DNA from: Microbacterium sp.
GTDB lineage: Bacteria > Actinomycetota > Actinomycetes > Actinomycetales > Microbacteriaceae
Assembly: GCF_031178445.1 (NCBI RefSeq)
Contig: NZ_JAPSIY010000001.1
Coordinates: forward strand, 62,001 to 126,000
Length of the DNA stretch: 64,000 bases
Reading direction: 5' to 3'
Below, piece after piece: positions 8,512 to 17,103 of this stretch. Every line of letters starts with the position of its first letter. Positions within the stretch are counted from its first letter, which is position 1. Both the position numbers and the translations under genes were made by a program. The notes beneath the pieces were generated by a model that searched no databases, was not told the DNA's origin, and was given only the letters and a program-made list of their open reading frames with translations.

Positions 8512-9522
8512 TCAGGCCCCGTGCGCGAGTTCCACGATGCGCGTGAGCTGATCGGGGTCGGTCTCGGGGGGAACGCCGTGGCCGAGGTTGAGGATGTGGC
8601 CCTTCGCGCCGCGCCCGCGCTCGATGACGTCGCGCACGTGCGCCTCGAGCACCGGCCACGGCGCCTGCAGCAGTGCAGGGTCGATGTTGCCCTGCACGGC
8701 GACGTCGTTCCCGACGATGCGGATCGCCTCGTCGAGCGGCATCCGCCAGTCGACGCCCACGGCATCCGCGACCCCGTCGAGACGCATGTCGGCCAGGAAC
8801 GGGCCGGTGCCGACGCCGAAGTGGATGCTGGGCAGGCCGATGCCGTCGAGCGCAGCGCGCGAGTGCGGGGCGACGAAGGCGCGGTAGTCGTCGGGGCTGA
8901 GCGAGCCCGCCCACGAGTCGAACAGCTGCACGACGGATGCACCTGCATCGCGCTGGATCTCGAGGAAGCGACGTGAGACGCGTGACAGCCATCCCGCCAG
9001 GAGATTCCATGATTCCGGGTCGGCGTGCATCATTCCGCGCGCCCGCATGTGCTCCTTCGACGGGCCGCCCTCTACGAGGTACGCGGCGAGCGTGAACGGG
9101 GCTCCCGCGAAGCCGATCAGAGGCGTGTCGCCGAGTTCGGCGGTCGTGATGCGCACAGCCTCGGTGATCGCGGCGCCGTCGAGGTCGGCCGGGTCGATCG
9201 CGGTGACTCGGGCGACGTCCTCGGCGGTGCGCACGGGGTTCGCGAACACCGGGCCGCGGCCGGGCTCGATCTCCACCTCGACGCCGGCCAGGCGCAGCGG
9301 GATGACGATGTCGCTGAAGAACACCGCGGCATCCACCTTGTGACGGCGCACAGGCTGCAGGGTGATCTCGGCGGCGAGGTCGGGGGTGAGACATGCGTCG
9401 AGCATCCGGGTGCCGACTCGCAACTCGCGGTACTCGGGCAGCGACCGGCCCGCCTGACGCATGAACCAGACAGGGGTGCGCTCGGTCTTCTCGCCCGCGA
9501 GCGCGCGCAGCAGATCACTCAT
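8512..9522 (-). CDS. hemE: Uroporphyrinogen decarboxylase
   Basis: The cofactor-free enzyme decarboxylates uroporphyrinogen III to coproporphyrinogen III. It has the signature [19 protein letters not shown] near the N-terminus and [14 protein letters not shown] near the C-terminus. At 336 aa it is slightly short but complete. The ATG is preceded by GAGGAT plus six bases, close to the leaderless pattern of other genes here. It is divergent from hemA across 99 bp, so both ends of the pathway share one promoter region. Confidence 0.96.
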   Translation of the reverse strand: MSDLLRALAGEKTERTPVWFMRQAGRSLPEYRELRVGTRMLDACLTPDLAAEITLQPVRRHKVDAAVFFSDIVIPLRLAGVEVEIEPGRGPVFANPVRTAEDVARVTAIDPADLDGAAITEAVRITTAELGDTPLIGFAGAPFTLAAYLVEGGPSKEHMRARGMMHADPESWNLLAGWLSRVSRRFLEIQRDAGASVVQLFDSWAGSLSPDDYRAFVAPHSRAALDGIGLPSIHFGVGTGPFLADMRLDGVADAVGVDWRMPLDEAIRIVGNDVAVQGNIDPALLQAPWPVLEAHVRDVIERGRGAKGHILNLGHGVPPETDPDQLTRIVELAHGA

Positions 9523-9609
9523 GCCGCAATCCTCGCACCGGCAGGCTATGGATCTCCCTGCCCTCAGCCGGTAAGGCAGCCCTCAGATGACTCTCATAGT
9601 CTCGAGGCG

Positions 9610-9615
9610 TACCCT
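9610..9615 (+). promoter_or_regulatory. -10 hexamer TACCCT of hemA
   Basis: TACCCT lies six bases before the hemA GTG. The intervening GGAGGG is too close to act as a normal Shine-Dalgarno site, which favours a leaderless transcript. Confidence 0.55.
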
Positions 9616-9621
9616 GGAGGG

Positions 9622-10902
9622 GTGCTGCTCTGCGTCACGGCGAGTCACAAGACCGCTTCATTCGACCTGCTCGAACGCCTCAGCCGCCACCCCGAAACCG
9701 TCGCCCCGACCCTGATCGAAGCCGGCGCGCAAGGAGCAGTCGTCCTCGCCACCTGCAACCGCTTCGAAGCCTACGTCGAGGCGGACGACGCCGATGAGTT
9801 CGGCGCGGAGGCGGTCGTGGAGGCCGTCGCGCAGGCCACAGGCATCCCCTCCGAGGATCTCGAGAGCTCTCACCAGGTCGTGAACGGGCGCCGCGTCGCC
9901 GAGCATCTCTTCGCCGTCGCCTCTGGCCTCGAGTCGGTCGTCTCGGGCGAGGGTGAGATCGCCGGTCAGGTTCGCAGCGCGCTCAAGGGCGCGCGCAAGC
10001 AGGGCACCACGTCTCCTGAGCTCGAGCGCCTGTTCCAGCGCGCCAGCCAGGCGCAGCGCAAGGTGAAGAACGTCACCGCGCTGCACCGCGCCGGCCGCTC
10101 GCTGGTTCGACTCTCGCTCGAACTCGCCGACAGCCGCATCGCCGACTGGTCGACCGAGCGCGTGCTGCTCGTCGGAACCGGCAACTACGCCGCCGTGACC
10201 CTCGCCACGCTGCGCGAGCGCGGCGCCGTCGACATCTCGGTGTACTCCCCGTCGGGCCGCGCCGAGCTGTTCGCGAAGAAGCACGGCATCCGCGCCGTCT
10301 CGGCGTCCGAATACGCGACGGTCGCGCAGCGTTCGTCGCTGCTCATCACGTGCACAACCGCGACCGAGCCGGTCCTCGGCGGGGAGCAGCTGCAGCGTCC
10401 GGAGCGCGCGGCGATGGCCGGTTGCCCTGTGCACCACGTCTCGTCGCAGCTCGTCATCGACCTCGGGATGCCGCGCAACGTCGACCCCGCCGTCGCACAG
10501 CTCGAGGGCGTCGCGCTGCTGGATCTCGAGACGATCCGCCTGCACGCACCGCTCGAAGAGCTGCAGGCGACGGACGCCGCCCGCACCGTGGTTCGCGAGG
10601 CGGCCGACAGCTTCCATCTCGCAGGCTCGCGGCAGAGCGTCACCCCTGCGGTGGTCGCGCTTCGCACGCACATCTTCGGACTGCTGGAGGAGGAGATCGA
10701 GCGCGCCCGCCGCCGCGGCGACTCCGACGGCCTGGTCGAGCAGGCTATGCGCCACCTCGCCGGCGTGCTGCTGCACACCCCGACGGTGCGCGCGCATGAG
10801 CTCGCCGCCGACGGCAGGGCCGACGAGTTCATCTCCGCCCTGTCGACCCTTTACGGTCTCACGCCCGACACCGGCGAGGCAGAGCAGCAGGCGACCGCCT
10901 GA
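9622..10902 (+). CDS. hemA: Glutamyl-tRNA reductase
   Basis: The enzyme reduces glutamyl-tRNA(Glu) to glutamate-1-semialdehyde, the committed step of the C5 pathway. The 426-aa protein begins at a GTG giving MLLCVTASHKTASFDLLERL, the family N-terminus. The catalytic cysteine is Cys45 in ATCNRFEAY. Further blocks are GEGEIAGQVRSALKGARKQG, RASQAQRKVKNVT and the NADPH-binding VLLVGTGNYAAVTL. The frame is open far upstream but those codons are antisense to hemE and are not coding. It is divergent from hemE. Confidence 0.97.
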   Translation: MLLCVTASHKTASFDLLERLSRHPETVAPTLIEAGAQGAVVLATCNRFEAYVEADDADEFGAEAVVEAVAQATGIPSEDLESSHQVVNGRRVAEHLFAVASGLESVVSGEGEIAGQVRSALKGARKQGTTSPELERLFQRASQAQRKVKNVTALHRAGRSLVRLSLELADSRIADWSTERVLLVGTGNYAAVTLATLRERGAVDISVYSPSGRAELFAKKHGIRAVSASEYATVAQRSSLLITCTTATEPVLGGEQLQRPERAAMAGCPVHHVSSQLVIDLGMPRNVDPAVAQLEGVALLDLETIRLHAPLEELQATDAARTVVREAADSFHLAGSRQSVTPAVVALRTHIFGLLEEEIERARRRGDSDGLVEQAMRHLAGVLLHTPTVRAHELAADGRADEFISALSTLYGLTPDTGEAEQQATA

Positions 10903-10934
10903 GCCGCGGCAGCCGCGCCCGAGGAGCCCATCCC

Positions 10935-11375
10935 GTGCGCGAGACTGGAGCGATGAGCGACTTCCTGGACGACGGCCCCTTCTTCCACGGCACCGTCGCG
11001 GCGCTGGAGCCAGGTGACCTCCTCACAGCCGGCTTATCGTCCAACTACCGGCCCGAGATCACGATGAACCACATCTATTTCACCGCCCTTCGCGACGGTG
11101 CAGGTCTCGCCGCCGAACTCGCCGCCGAACTCGCCGCGGGCGGCAGCGAACCGCACGTCTACCTGGTCGAACCGACCGGCGATTTCGAGAACGACCCCAA
11201 CGTCACCGACAAGAAGTTCCCGGGCAACCCGACTCGCTCGTACCGCAGTCATGATCCGCTGCGAATCGTCGAAGAGGTGCACGACTGGACCCGACTGACG
11301 CCGGAGGCGCTGCAGACCTGGCGTGAAACCCTTGCGGCGATGCGTGAGAACGGCGGGGGCGAGATCATCAACTAG
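10935..11375 (+). CDS. arr: Rifamycin ADP-ribosyltransferase (Arr family)
   Basis: Arr enzymes inactivate rifamycins by ADP-ribosylating the C23 hydroxyl using NAD. The 146-aa protein shows the family's diagnostic order: PFFHGTVAALEPGDLLTAG, NHIYFTALRDGA, YLVEPTGDFENDPNVTDKKF, then PGNPTRSYRSHDPLRIV. The GTG at 10935 has GAGGAG eight bases upstream; an ATG at 10953 is an alternative start. It follows hemA by 32 bp on the same strand and may share its transcript. I see no rifamycin-associated inverted element in that short gap. Confidence 0.93.
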   Translation: MRETGAMSDFLDDGPFFHGTVAALEPGDLLTAGLSSNYRPEITMNHIYFTALRDGAGLAAELAAELAAGGSEPHVYLVEPTGDFENDPNVTDKKFPGNPTRSYRSHDPLRIVEEVHDWTRLTPEALQTWRETLAAMRENGGGEIIN

Positions 11376-11390
11376 GCGCTGGCCCGCCCG

Positions 11391-11546
11391 TCACCCGAAC
11401 CCGAGATCGCGAGCCCGCTGTGTCGGCTCCAGCTCGATCAGCATGTGTTCGAGAGCATCGCCCTCCTCGCCCGCGTCCCGACCACGGTGCTGGATCGAAA
11501 CGCTGCTCCGCACCACCCGGGAAGTGCATTTCTCATCCCGCATCAT
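11391..11546 (-). CDS. Possible small protein, 51 aa
   Basis: The frame starts at tandem ATGs (11546 or 11543), with GGAG six bases upstream, and ends in TGA at 11391-11393. The product is charged, with an acidic middle (DAGEEGDALEHMLIELEP) that would form a helix and a C-terminal RARDLGFG. No family is recognised. It occupies the otherwise empty 206-bp gap between convergent arr and the divergent HhH-GPD gene. It could be a real short gene or the tail of a decayed one. Confidence 0.35.
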   Translation of the reverse strand: MMRDEKCTSRVVRSSVSIQHRGRDAGEEGDALEHMLIELEPTQRARDLGFG

Positions 11547-11581
11547 CCTGTTCTCCGCCGTCGCGGTGCCAGACTGGAGGC

Positions 11582-12157
11582 ATGGCCCTTCACATCACCG
11601 GAGACACCGCCGCCGACGACCTGCTCACGAACAACCCTCTGGCTCTGCTGATCGGGATGCTGCTCGACCAGCAGGTGCCGATGGAGACCGCCTTCGCCGG
11701 TCCCCTCAAGATCGAGCAGCGCACCGGCGCCGCTGACGCCGCATCCATCGCCGCCATGGCTCCCGACGCCTTCCTTGAGGCCTTCAAGCAGACGCCGTCC
11801 GTGCACCGCTTCCCCGGCTCCATGGCCGCCCGCGTGCAGACGCTGTGCCAGACGCTCGTCGACGACTGGGGCGGCGACGCTGCCGCGCTGTGGACCGACG
11901 GCGATCCCGACGGGCCTGAGGTGCTCAGAAGACTGAAGAGCCTGCCAGGGTTCGGCGAGCAGAAGGCGAAGATCTTCCTCGCCCTGCTCGGCAAGCAGTA
12001 CGGTTTCACCGGCGCCGGGTGGCGTGAAGCAGCCGGCGACTACGGTCAGGAGGGCTCGTTCCGCAGCGTCGCCGACATCGTCTCGCCCGAATCGCTGACC
12101 AAGGTGCGCGAGCACAAGAAGGCGATGAAGGCGGCGGCCAAACAGGTGAAGAAGTGA
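11582..12157 (+). CDS. HhH-GPD-type base-excision DNA repair protein
   Basis: The 191-aa protein belongs to the short actinobacterial HhH-GPD group related to EndoIII/AlkA glycosylases. It has a helix-hairpin-helix at LKSLPGFGEQKAKIFLALLGKQYG (about residues 120-145) and an N-terminal QQVPMETAFAGPLKIEQRTG segment typical of this group. No Fe-S cysteine cluster is present. The ATG at 11582 is preceded by CAGACT plus six bases. It overlaps the DUF1801 gene by 4 nt (GTGA), so the two are coupled. The substrate lesion cannot be told from sequence. Confidence 0.88.
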   Translation: MALHITGDTAADDLLTNNPLALLIGMLLDQQVPMETAFAGPLKIEQRTGAADAASIAAMAPDAFLEAFKQTPSVHRFPGSMAARVQTLCQTLVDDWGGDAAALWTDGDPDGPEVLRRLKSLPGFGEQKAKIFLALLGKQYGFTGAGWREAAGDYGQEGSFRSVADIVSPESLTKVREHKKAMKAAAKQVKK

Positions 12158-12576
12158 AGCCCACGGGCGGCAGCGTCGCGGCGTTCATCGCCGACGTCAC
12201 GCCGGCGGCGCGGAGGCGGGATGCCGAGACACTGACCGCCCTGCTGCAGGAGGTCTCGGGCCGCGAGCCCGAGCTCTGGGGCACGATCATCGGCTTCGGA
12301 ACCTGCCATTACCGCTACCCGACCGGCACCGAGGGTGATATGCCCGTGCTCGCCTTCGCCCCCCGCAAGACTTCGTCGACCCTGTACCTCGACAGCACCG
12401 AGCGGCACGCCGCCGCCCTCGCCGCTCTCGGCCCGCACACCGTCGGCAAGGGTTGCCTCTACATCAAGGACTTGGAGCAGGTCGATCTCGACGCGCTGCG
12501 CCGGATTCTCGAGGACGTTCTTGCCTGGACTGAGGCGGGCGGCGACGGTTACGCGCAGATCACGGTCGAGAACTGA
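12154..12576 (+). CDS. DUF1801 domain protein
   Basis: The 140-aa soluble protein carries the DUF1801 pattern (VAAFIADVTPAARRRDAETL, GTIIGFGTCHYRYPTG, FAPRKTSSTLYLD, GCLYIKDLEQVDLDALRRIL). The family has a YdhG-like fold and no assigned reaction. The GTG start lies inside the stop of the HhH-GPD gene (GTGA overlap), so it is translated from the same mRNA; a link to DNA repair is only suggested by this coupling. Confidence 0.88.
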   Translation: MKPTGGSVAAFIADVTPAARRRDAETLTALLQEVSGREPELWGTIIGFGTCHYRYPTGTEGDMPVLAFAPRKTSSTLYLDSTERHAAALAALGPHTVGKGCLYIKDLEQVDLDALRRILEDVLAWTEAGGDGYAQITVEN

Positions 12577-12670
12577 CGGTTCGGCGAGACAGAGCAGACA
12601 GAAGTTCGCCGCCGGTGCGCTGCCCGGCGGATGCGGTGGCCGGAGTGCCGCCGCATCCGCCGGGTTCAGC

Positions 12671-13879
12671 TCATCGACCGCAATCCGGCACGGCGTACGA
12701 TCCGGCCAGTTCGAGCGCGCCCTGCGGTCCGGTGATGCTCACGGTCAGATCGCCGTCGGCCTTCGCGCCACCCTTCGCCTGCTGCACGGCGACGCGGGTT
12801 TCGCCCGAGAGGATGTCGCCGAACGAGCGGTCGCCGATCGACGAGACCACCTGGGCGTCGAGCGAGGCCGCATCGTGGCTGTCGATGCGCACCTTCAGTT
12901 TGACGGCATCGCCGGCGCACGTCGCCTCTGCAGCCACGTCGACGTCGTACCAGGGCGCACGGTACGCGGTGGCGTGACCGGTGAGCTGCTCGGTGATCGC
13001 AGACAGGTAGGCGGAGTGATCCGCGGCGGTGAGGTTGTAAGTGACGTAGACGCCGTAGCCCTCGTCGACGGTGCGCTGCGCGAGCTCGACCGCGCGGCTC
13101 TGGCTCGTCTGCGTCAGATCCACTGCCGCGGCGCCGGACTGCGCCTTGGTCATGCCCGGCACCTGCGGCGGGTTCCAGCTGCCGTAGTACGGGTTCCACG
13201 AGTAGTCGAGGTTCTCAGCCGCGCCGGTGCCCTCCCAGTCGGTGAGGTCGTACGACGGGCCGATGTTGTACAGGGTGATCAGCTTGTCGGGTCCGAGGCG
13301 ATCGCGCAGCTCATCGAGCAGGTAGGCGAACGAGGTGCTGTTCGGCTGCGGGGTTCCGTTGGTGCCGTACTTCGACCACTCGTCGTCGAAGTCGATGCCG
13401 TCCAGTCCGTACGTCTCCACGGCGTCCGCCAGCTGGTCGGCGAACGCGCCCGCGCTCTCTCGGGAGGTGAAGTTCGCGAATCCTGCGCCCTGGTGGTTGC
13501 CGAGCACCGACAGCAGCACCTTCGTGCCGCGCTCCTGCAGCGGACGGATCTGCGTCTCGGCGTTCTGCAGCGTCTCGGTGACCCGCTCGTTGAAGTGCAG
13601 GTACGCCTCGCCACGCTCGACGTCGTAGTTGATGTTCGCTGCGAAGACCATCGCCAGATCGAACACGGGGCGGTTCGTTCCCTCGAGCGTGTAGTCGGCG
13701 ACGTTGGCGAGGTCGTTGTTGTTGACCTCGACGTAGACGACGCGCTTCGGCTCGTCGACGGCGGCGGCATCATCGGCGGATGCGGCGGCCGGCGCCGCCA
13801 GCGCGGCCAGCGCCAGGCCGAGCGTCGCGGCCGCAGCCGTTCCGCCCCTCCGCAGGCGCCGTGAGATGGACTCGTTCAT
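12671..13879 (-). CDS. Secreted GH18 endo-beta-N-acetylglucosaminidase (EndoH-like)
   Basis: This enzyme would cut between the two core GlcNAc residues of high-mannose N-glycans. The 402-aa precursor has a signal peptide (RRLRRGG, hydrophobic core, AAASADD near residue 35). The GH18 motif is YGLDGIDFDDEW with Asp160, Asp163, Asp165 and the acid Glu167, followed by SKYG as in EndoH-type enzymes rather than chitinases. A roughly 100-residue C-terminal beta-domain contains two cysteines that could form a disulfide. AAAGGA precedes the ATG. It is the last gene of the minus-strand operon with GH92 and the ABC importer and the only exported hydrolase there. Confidence 0.88.
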   Translation of the reverse strand: MNESISRRLRRGGTAAAATLGLALAALAAPAAASADDAAAVDEPKRVVYVEVNNNDLANVADYTLEGTNRPVFDLAMVFAANINYDVERGEAYLHFNERVTETLQNAETQIRPLQERGTKVLLSVLGNHQGAGFANFTSRESAGAFADQLADAVETYGLDGIDFDDEWSKYGTNGTPQPNSTSFAYLLDELRDRLGPDKLITLYNIGPSYDLTDWEGTGAAENLDYSWNPYYGSWNPPQVPGMTKAQSGAAAVDLTQTSQSRAVELAQRTVDEGYGVYVTYNLTAADHSAYLSAITEQLTGHATAYRAPWYDVDVAAEATCAGDAVKLKVRIDSHDAASLDAQVVSSIGDRSFGDILSGETRVAVQQAKGGAKADGDLTVSITGPQGALELAGSYAVPDCGR

Positions 13880-13926
13880 GTCATTCCTTTCGTTGGTGCT
13901 TCATCGCATTTCCAGGGGACATCGAG

Positions 13927-16900
13927 TCAGGGCGTCGGGTCGCCCAGGTCGAAGAGTTCGAGTTGCCGCAGCGTCACGGATGCCGAACGGGCACGCACCC
14001 GCAGCATCCGCGCGGTGACGGGCGCCGTGAACTGGAACGGCGTGGTGCGGTCGGCTGTGAGCGACTCACGGTGCGTCGTCGCCACGTCGCGCCATGTCTC
14101 GCCGTCATCGCTCGCCTGCCACGCGACCGCGTCGTCCGCGGCGTTGCGCGCCGCAGTGATCGTGACGTCTGTGACGCGGCGCGGCCGGTCGAACATCCAG
14201 CCGGCGGATGCGGCGGACACCGCGGCATCCGCCGCGGCACCGTCGTCGAAGAGCACCGCGTGGGCCGGATCGAGCGGACCCCCTCCGGCCGCGGTGAGGT
14301 CGGGATGCCACGCAGCAGCCGGTTCCATTGCCGCCCACAGCGGGCTCGCAGCGGCCTCCGCCTCGTCGGCCGTGAACGCGAGGGCCAGCTCGACGTCGCC
14401 GTGCAGGGCATCGATCGGCAGCACGGCACGATCGAGCGGCGTACCGTTCAGTGCGGCCGACACGAGGTGGCGGGCGTGCGGATGCGGCCGGTGCGCCCGC
14501 ACCCGCAGGCTGCCGCCTCCTGCGCGGCGTACGCGGATGTCGTCGAAGAGAGGCGACCCGATGCGCAGCTCGCCCGATGCGAGCTCGAGTGGATAGAGCC
14601 CGAGAGCGGCCCACAGCCACCACATGCTCATCTCGCCGTTGTCCTCGTCGCCGGGGAAGCCCTGGCCGATCATCGCTCCGGTGAAGAGCCGGCCGGCAAG
14701 ACCGTGCACCAGCGCTCCGGCACGCCACGGCCGGTCGCCGTGCACGTGCATCCAGGGGATGTGGTGCGCCGGCTGATTCGACAGCGCGCACATGCCGCTG
14801 CGCTGCGCTCGTGCCTCACGCTGCTCGTGGATCACCGCGCCGTAGCCGCCCGCGAACGCGATGTCGGCGGTCTCGGGTTCGGCGAACAGCCGATCGAGAT
14901 GCGCCCGCAATCCCTGCGGGCCGCCGTGCAGCTCGGCGAGGCCGGAACCGTCATGGACGGGGCTCACCGACATTCCCCAGCCGTTGGTCTCGACGTTGTC
15001 ACCGCCCCACACGCGGGGGTCGAACGTGTCCGAGAACCGGCCGGCGACGTCCTTTCCGCGGAAGAACCCCCGTGCCGGGTCGCACAGGGCGCGGTACGAC
15101 AGGGCCCTGTTGCCGAAGTACCGTGCGTAGACCCTGAAGCGGGGCGCATCGTCTCCCCTTGCGGCCAGTCGTTCTGCGAAGCGCGCGATGGCGGCATCCG
15201 ATATCGCGTTCTCGAGGCTCCAGCTCATCCCCTCCGGCACATCGCTCGAGACGTACCCGGCGAACCGGCCACGGGCGATGCCCTTGCGTCCCCTACGCGG
15301 ATCCGCGCTGGGCTCGCAGGCGTTGCGCCACGCCGTGTCGAATGCGGCCTGCTCGTCGAATCGCACACCCCAGCGTTCGGCATCCGCGAAGATCTGGTCG
15401 CTCGACGTGCCGACCATCGAGTCCACGTAGCCCGGGGCGCTCCACCGGGCCATCCAGCCGCCGCGGCGCGCCTGCTGCAGCATTCCGTCGAGCATCCGGC
15501 CGCAGCCCTCCGCATCGAACAGGGCAAGGGCCGGCCATACCGTGCGATACGTGTCCCAGTAGCCGTTGTTGACGAACAGCTCGCCCTCCGCGACAGGGGC
15601 ACCGGTCGACTCGTCCCCGTGCGGCGCGGCCTCGGCCATCGGGTCGGCGAACCGCAGCTGCGGGTCTTCGACCGTGCCGACGTTCTCGGCCGACGTGTTC
15701 GGATAGAGGTGCAGCCGGTACAGCGCACTCGCGATCTGCGTGCGCGCCTCGTCGTCGGCGAGCGCCCGCCACGGCTGCTCCGCGGCATCCGGTTCGGGCA
15801 GTTCGACGACGGAGAGACGCCGGTTCCATTCGTCGCGCAGCGCATCGCGCAGGTCGTCGAAGGCGAGCGACGCCGACAGCTCCTGCGCCAGCGAACGACG
15901 CGCCTGTTCCACGGACAGGAACGATTGCGCGATGCGCACCTCGACCGCGCCGTCAGCGCGTACGGTCTGCTCGTCCACTCGGGCCTCGCCGAGCACGATG
16001 CCGGCGAAGTACGCGCGCGGCGCGTTGCCCCAGTCGGCGGTGCCTTCCGGCGTCCAGCCGTCGAAGGTGCTGCCGTCGCCATGGAAGGTGACGCGACCCT
16101 CGCCGTCTGGCGATCCGATCGAGAAGGCGACGGGGTCGGATGCGGCGTCTGCGGTGATCCGGAAGGCGCCGCCGTGCGACGTCGCCGTCATCTCCACCTG
16201 CGCCACCTCGTGCGAACCGCCGTCGCGCAGGCCGGCCGCATAGACGTGCGGACGTGCGTACTCGGTGCCGGGGACGATCCGGGGCGCCGCAGGTCCGCTG
16301 AGAACCGGTCGCACCTGCAGCACGCCGCGGTCGCCGATCCATGGGCTGGGCTGGTGCGAGAACTGAAGCGCCGCCAGCGGACGGCCTTGTTCGTCGTCAT
16401 GCACCGACCAGCGGTACGGCCAGCGGGTGTTCCCGGCGTCCGTCGCCGGGGTGAGGAAGCAGAATCCGTGCGGCACCGCCGTGATCGGGATGGTGTTGCC
16501 GCGCGAGAAGCGATCGCCGGAGTGACTGCCGCGACGCGTGTCGACCCGTTCGACCGGGGTGGCACGCGCGGCATCCGTCACGCCCCGCGTGCACGCGGCA
16601 TCCACGCGCGTGCCGAGAACCACCTCGACGAACCCTTCGGCCGGGTCGCCGCCGGTGAGCCCGTCGACCCCCAGCACGACCTCGACGCTCGCCCTGCGCC
16701 CTGCCCACGGCTGAAGGGAGACCGAGTCGGCATTCCACTGCTCCGGCATCGACCACGCCGCTTCGAACTGCGCGGTCGGGGTCATCGCGAATCCGTAACG
16801 GTCGCGCACGCGGGGCTCGGCGCTCAGCCGCGAGCCGTCATCGAAGACCACATCGATCGTCACGGCGAGAGCGGCGTGCGGCGCGTGCACGGCGTCGGGC

Positions 16901-17103
16901 CCGTCGGCGTAGAACGCCCAGTGCACGACCGTCTCGGCCGTGACCGCGACGCCGTCGAGCTCGGGGATCGGCATCCGCTGCTCTCCGCCGGCCGGGTCGA
17001 ACCGGAACGCGTGCACCGGCCCTCCGAGCACGCCCGCGTGCGGACGCGACGACGGCGGGTCGGCCGGGCCCGCCGCCGGCCGCATCTCGGCAGCAGCGAT
17101 CAT
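13927..17103 (-). CDS. GH92 alpha-mannosidase with C-terminal F5/8-type domain
   Basis: GH92 enzymes are calcium-dependent exo-alpha-mannosidases acting mainly on alpha-1,2 (also 1,3/1,4/1,6) linkages of high-mannose glycans. The 1058-aa protein shows GNTIPITAVPHGFCFLTP, FVNNGYWDTYRTVWP and, near residue 815, GQGFPGDEDNGEMSMWWLWA with LGLYPLELASGELRIGSPLF. The acidic catalytic loop reads GDEDNGE where Bacteroidetes enzymes usually have GNDD-G. The last 90 residues resemble an F5/8 type C (CBM32-like) domain, and residues 30-150 look like another beta-domain. No signal peptide is visible, so it is probably intracellular. The start (17103) overlaps the upstream permease stop (ATGA). Confidence 0.88.
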   Translation of the reverse strand: MIAAAEMRPAAGPADPPSSRPHAGVLGGPVHAFRFDPAGGEQRMPIPELDGVAVTAETVVHWAFYADGPDAVHAPHAALAVTIDVVFDDGSRLSAEPRVRDRYGFAMTPTAQFEAAWSMPEQWNADSVSLQPWAGRRASVEVVLGVDGLTGGDPAEGFVEVVLGTRVDAACTRGVTDAARATPVERVDTRRGSHSGDRFSRGNTIPITAVPHGFCFLTPATDAGNTRWPYRWSVHDDEQGRPLAALQFSHQPSPWIGDRGVLQVRPVLSGPAAPRIVPGTEYARPHVYAAGLRDGGSHEVAQVEMTATSHGGAFRITADAASDPVAFSIGSPDGEGRVTFHGDGSTFDGWTPEGTADWGNAPRAYFAGIVLGEARVDEQTVRADGAVEVRIAQSFLSVEQARRSLAQELSASLAFDDLRDALRDEWNRRLSVVELPEPDAAEQPWRALADDEARTQIASALYRLHLYPNTSAENVGTVEDPQLRFADPMAEAAPHGDESTGAPVAEGELFVNNGYWDTYRTVWPALALFDAEGCGRMLDGMLQQARRGGWMARWSAPGYVDSMVGTSSDQIFADAERWGVRFDEQAAFDTAWRNACEPSADPRRGRKGIARGRFAGYVSSDVPEGMSWSLENAISDAAIARFAERLAARGDDAPRFRVYARYFGNRALSYRALCDPARGFFRGKDVAGRFSDTFDPRVWGGDNVETNGWGMSVSPVHDGSGLAELHGGPQGLRAHLDRLFAEPETADIAFAGGYGAVIHEQREARAQRSGMCALSNQPAHHIPWMHVHGDRPWRAGALVHGLAGRLFTGAMIGQGFPGDEDNGEMSMWWLWAALGLYPLELASGELRIGSPLFDDIRVRRAGGGSLRVRAHRPHPHARHLVSAALNGTPLDRAVLPIDALHGDVELALAFTADEAEAAASPLWAAMEPAAAWHPDLTAAGGGPLDPAHAVLFDDGAAADAAVSAASAGWMFDRPRRVTDVTITAARNAADDAVAWQASDDGETWRDVATTHRESLTADRTTPFQFTAPVTARMLRVRARSASVTLRQLELFDLGDPTP

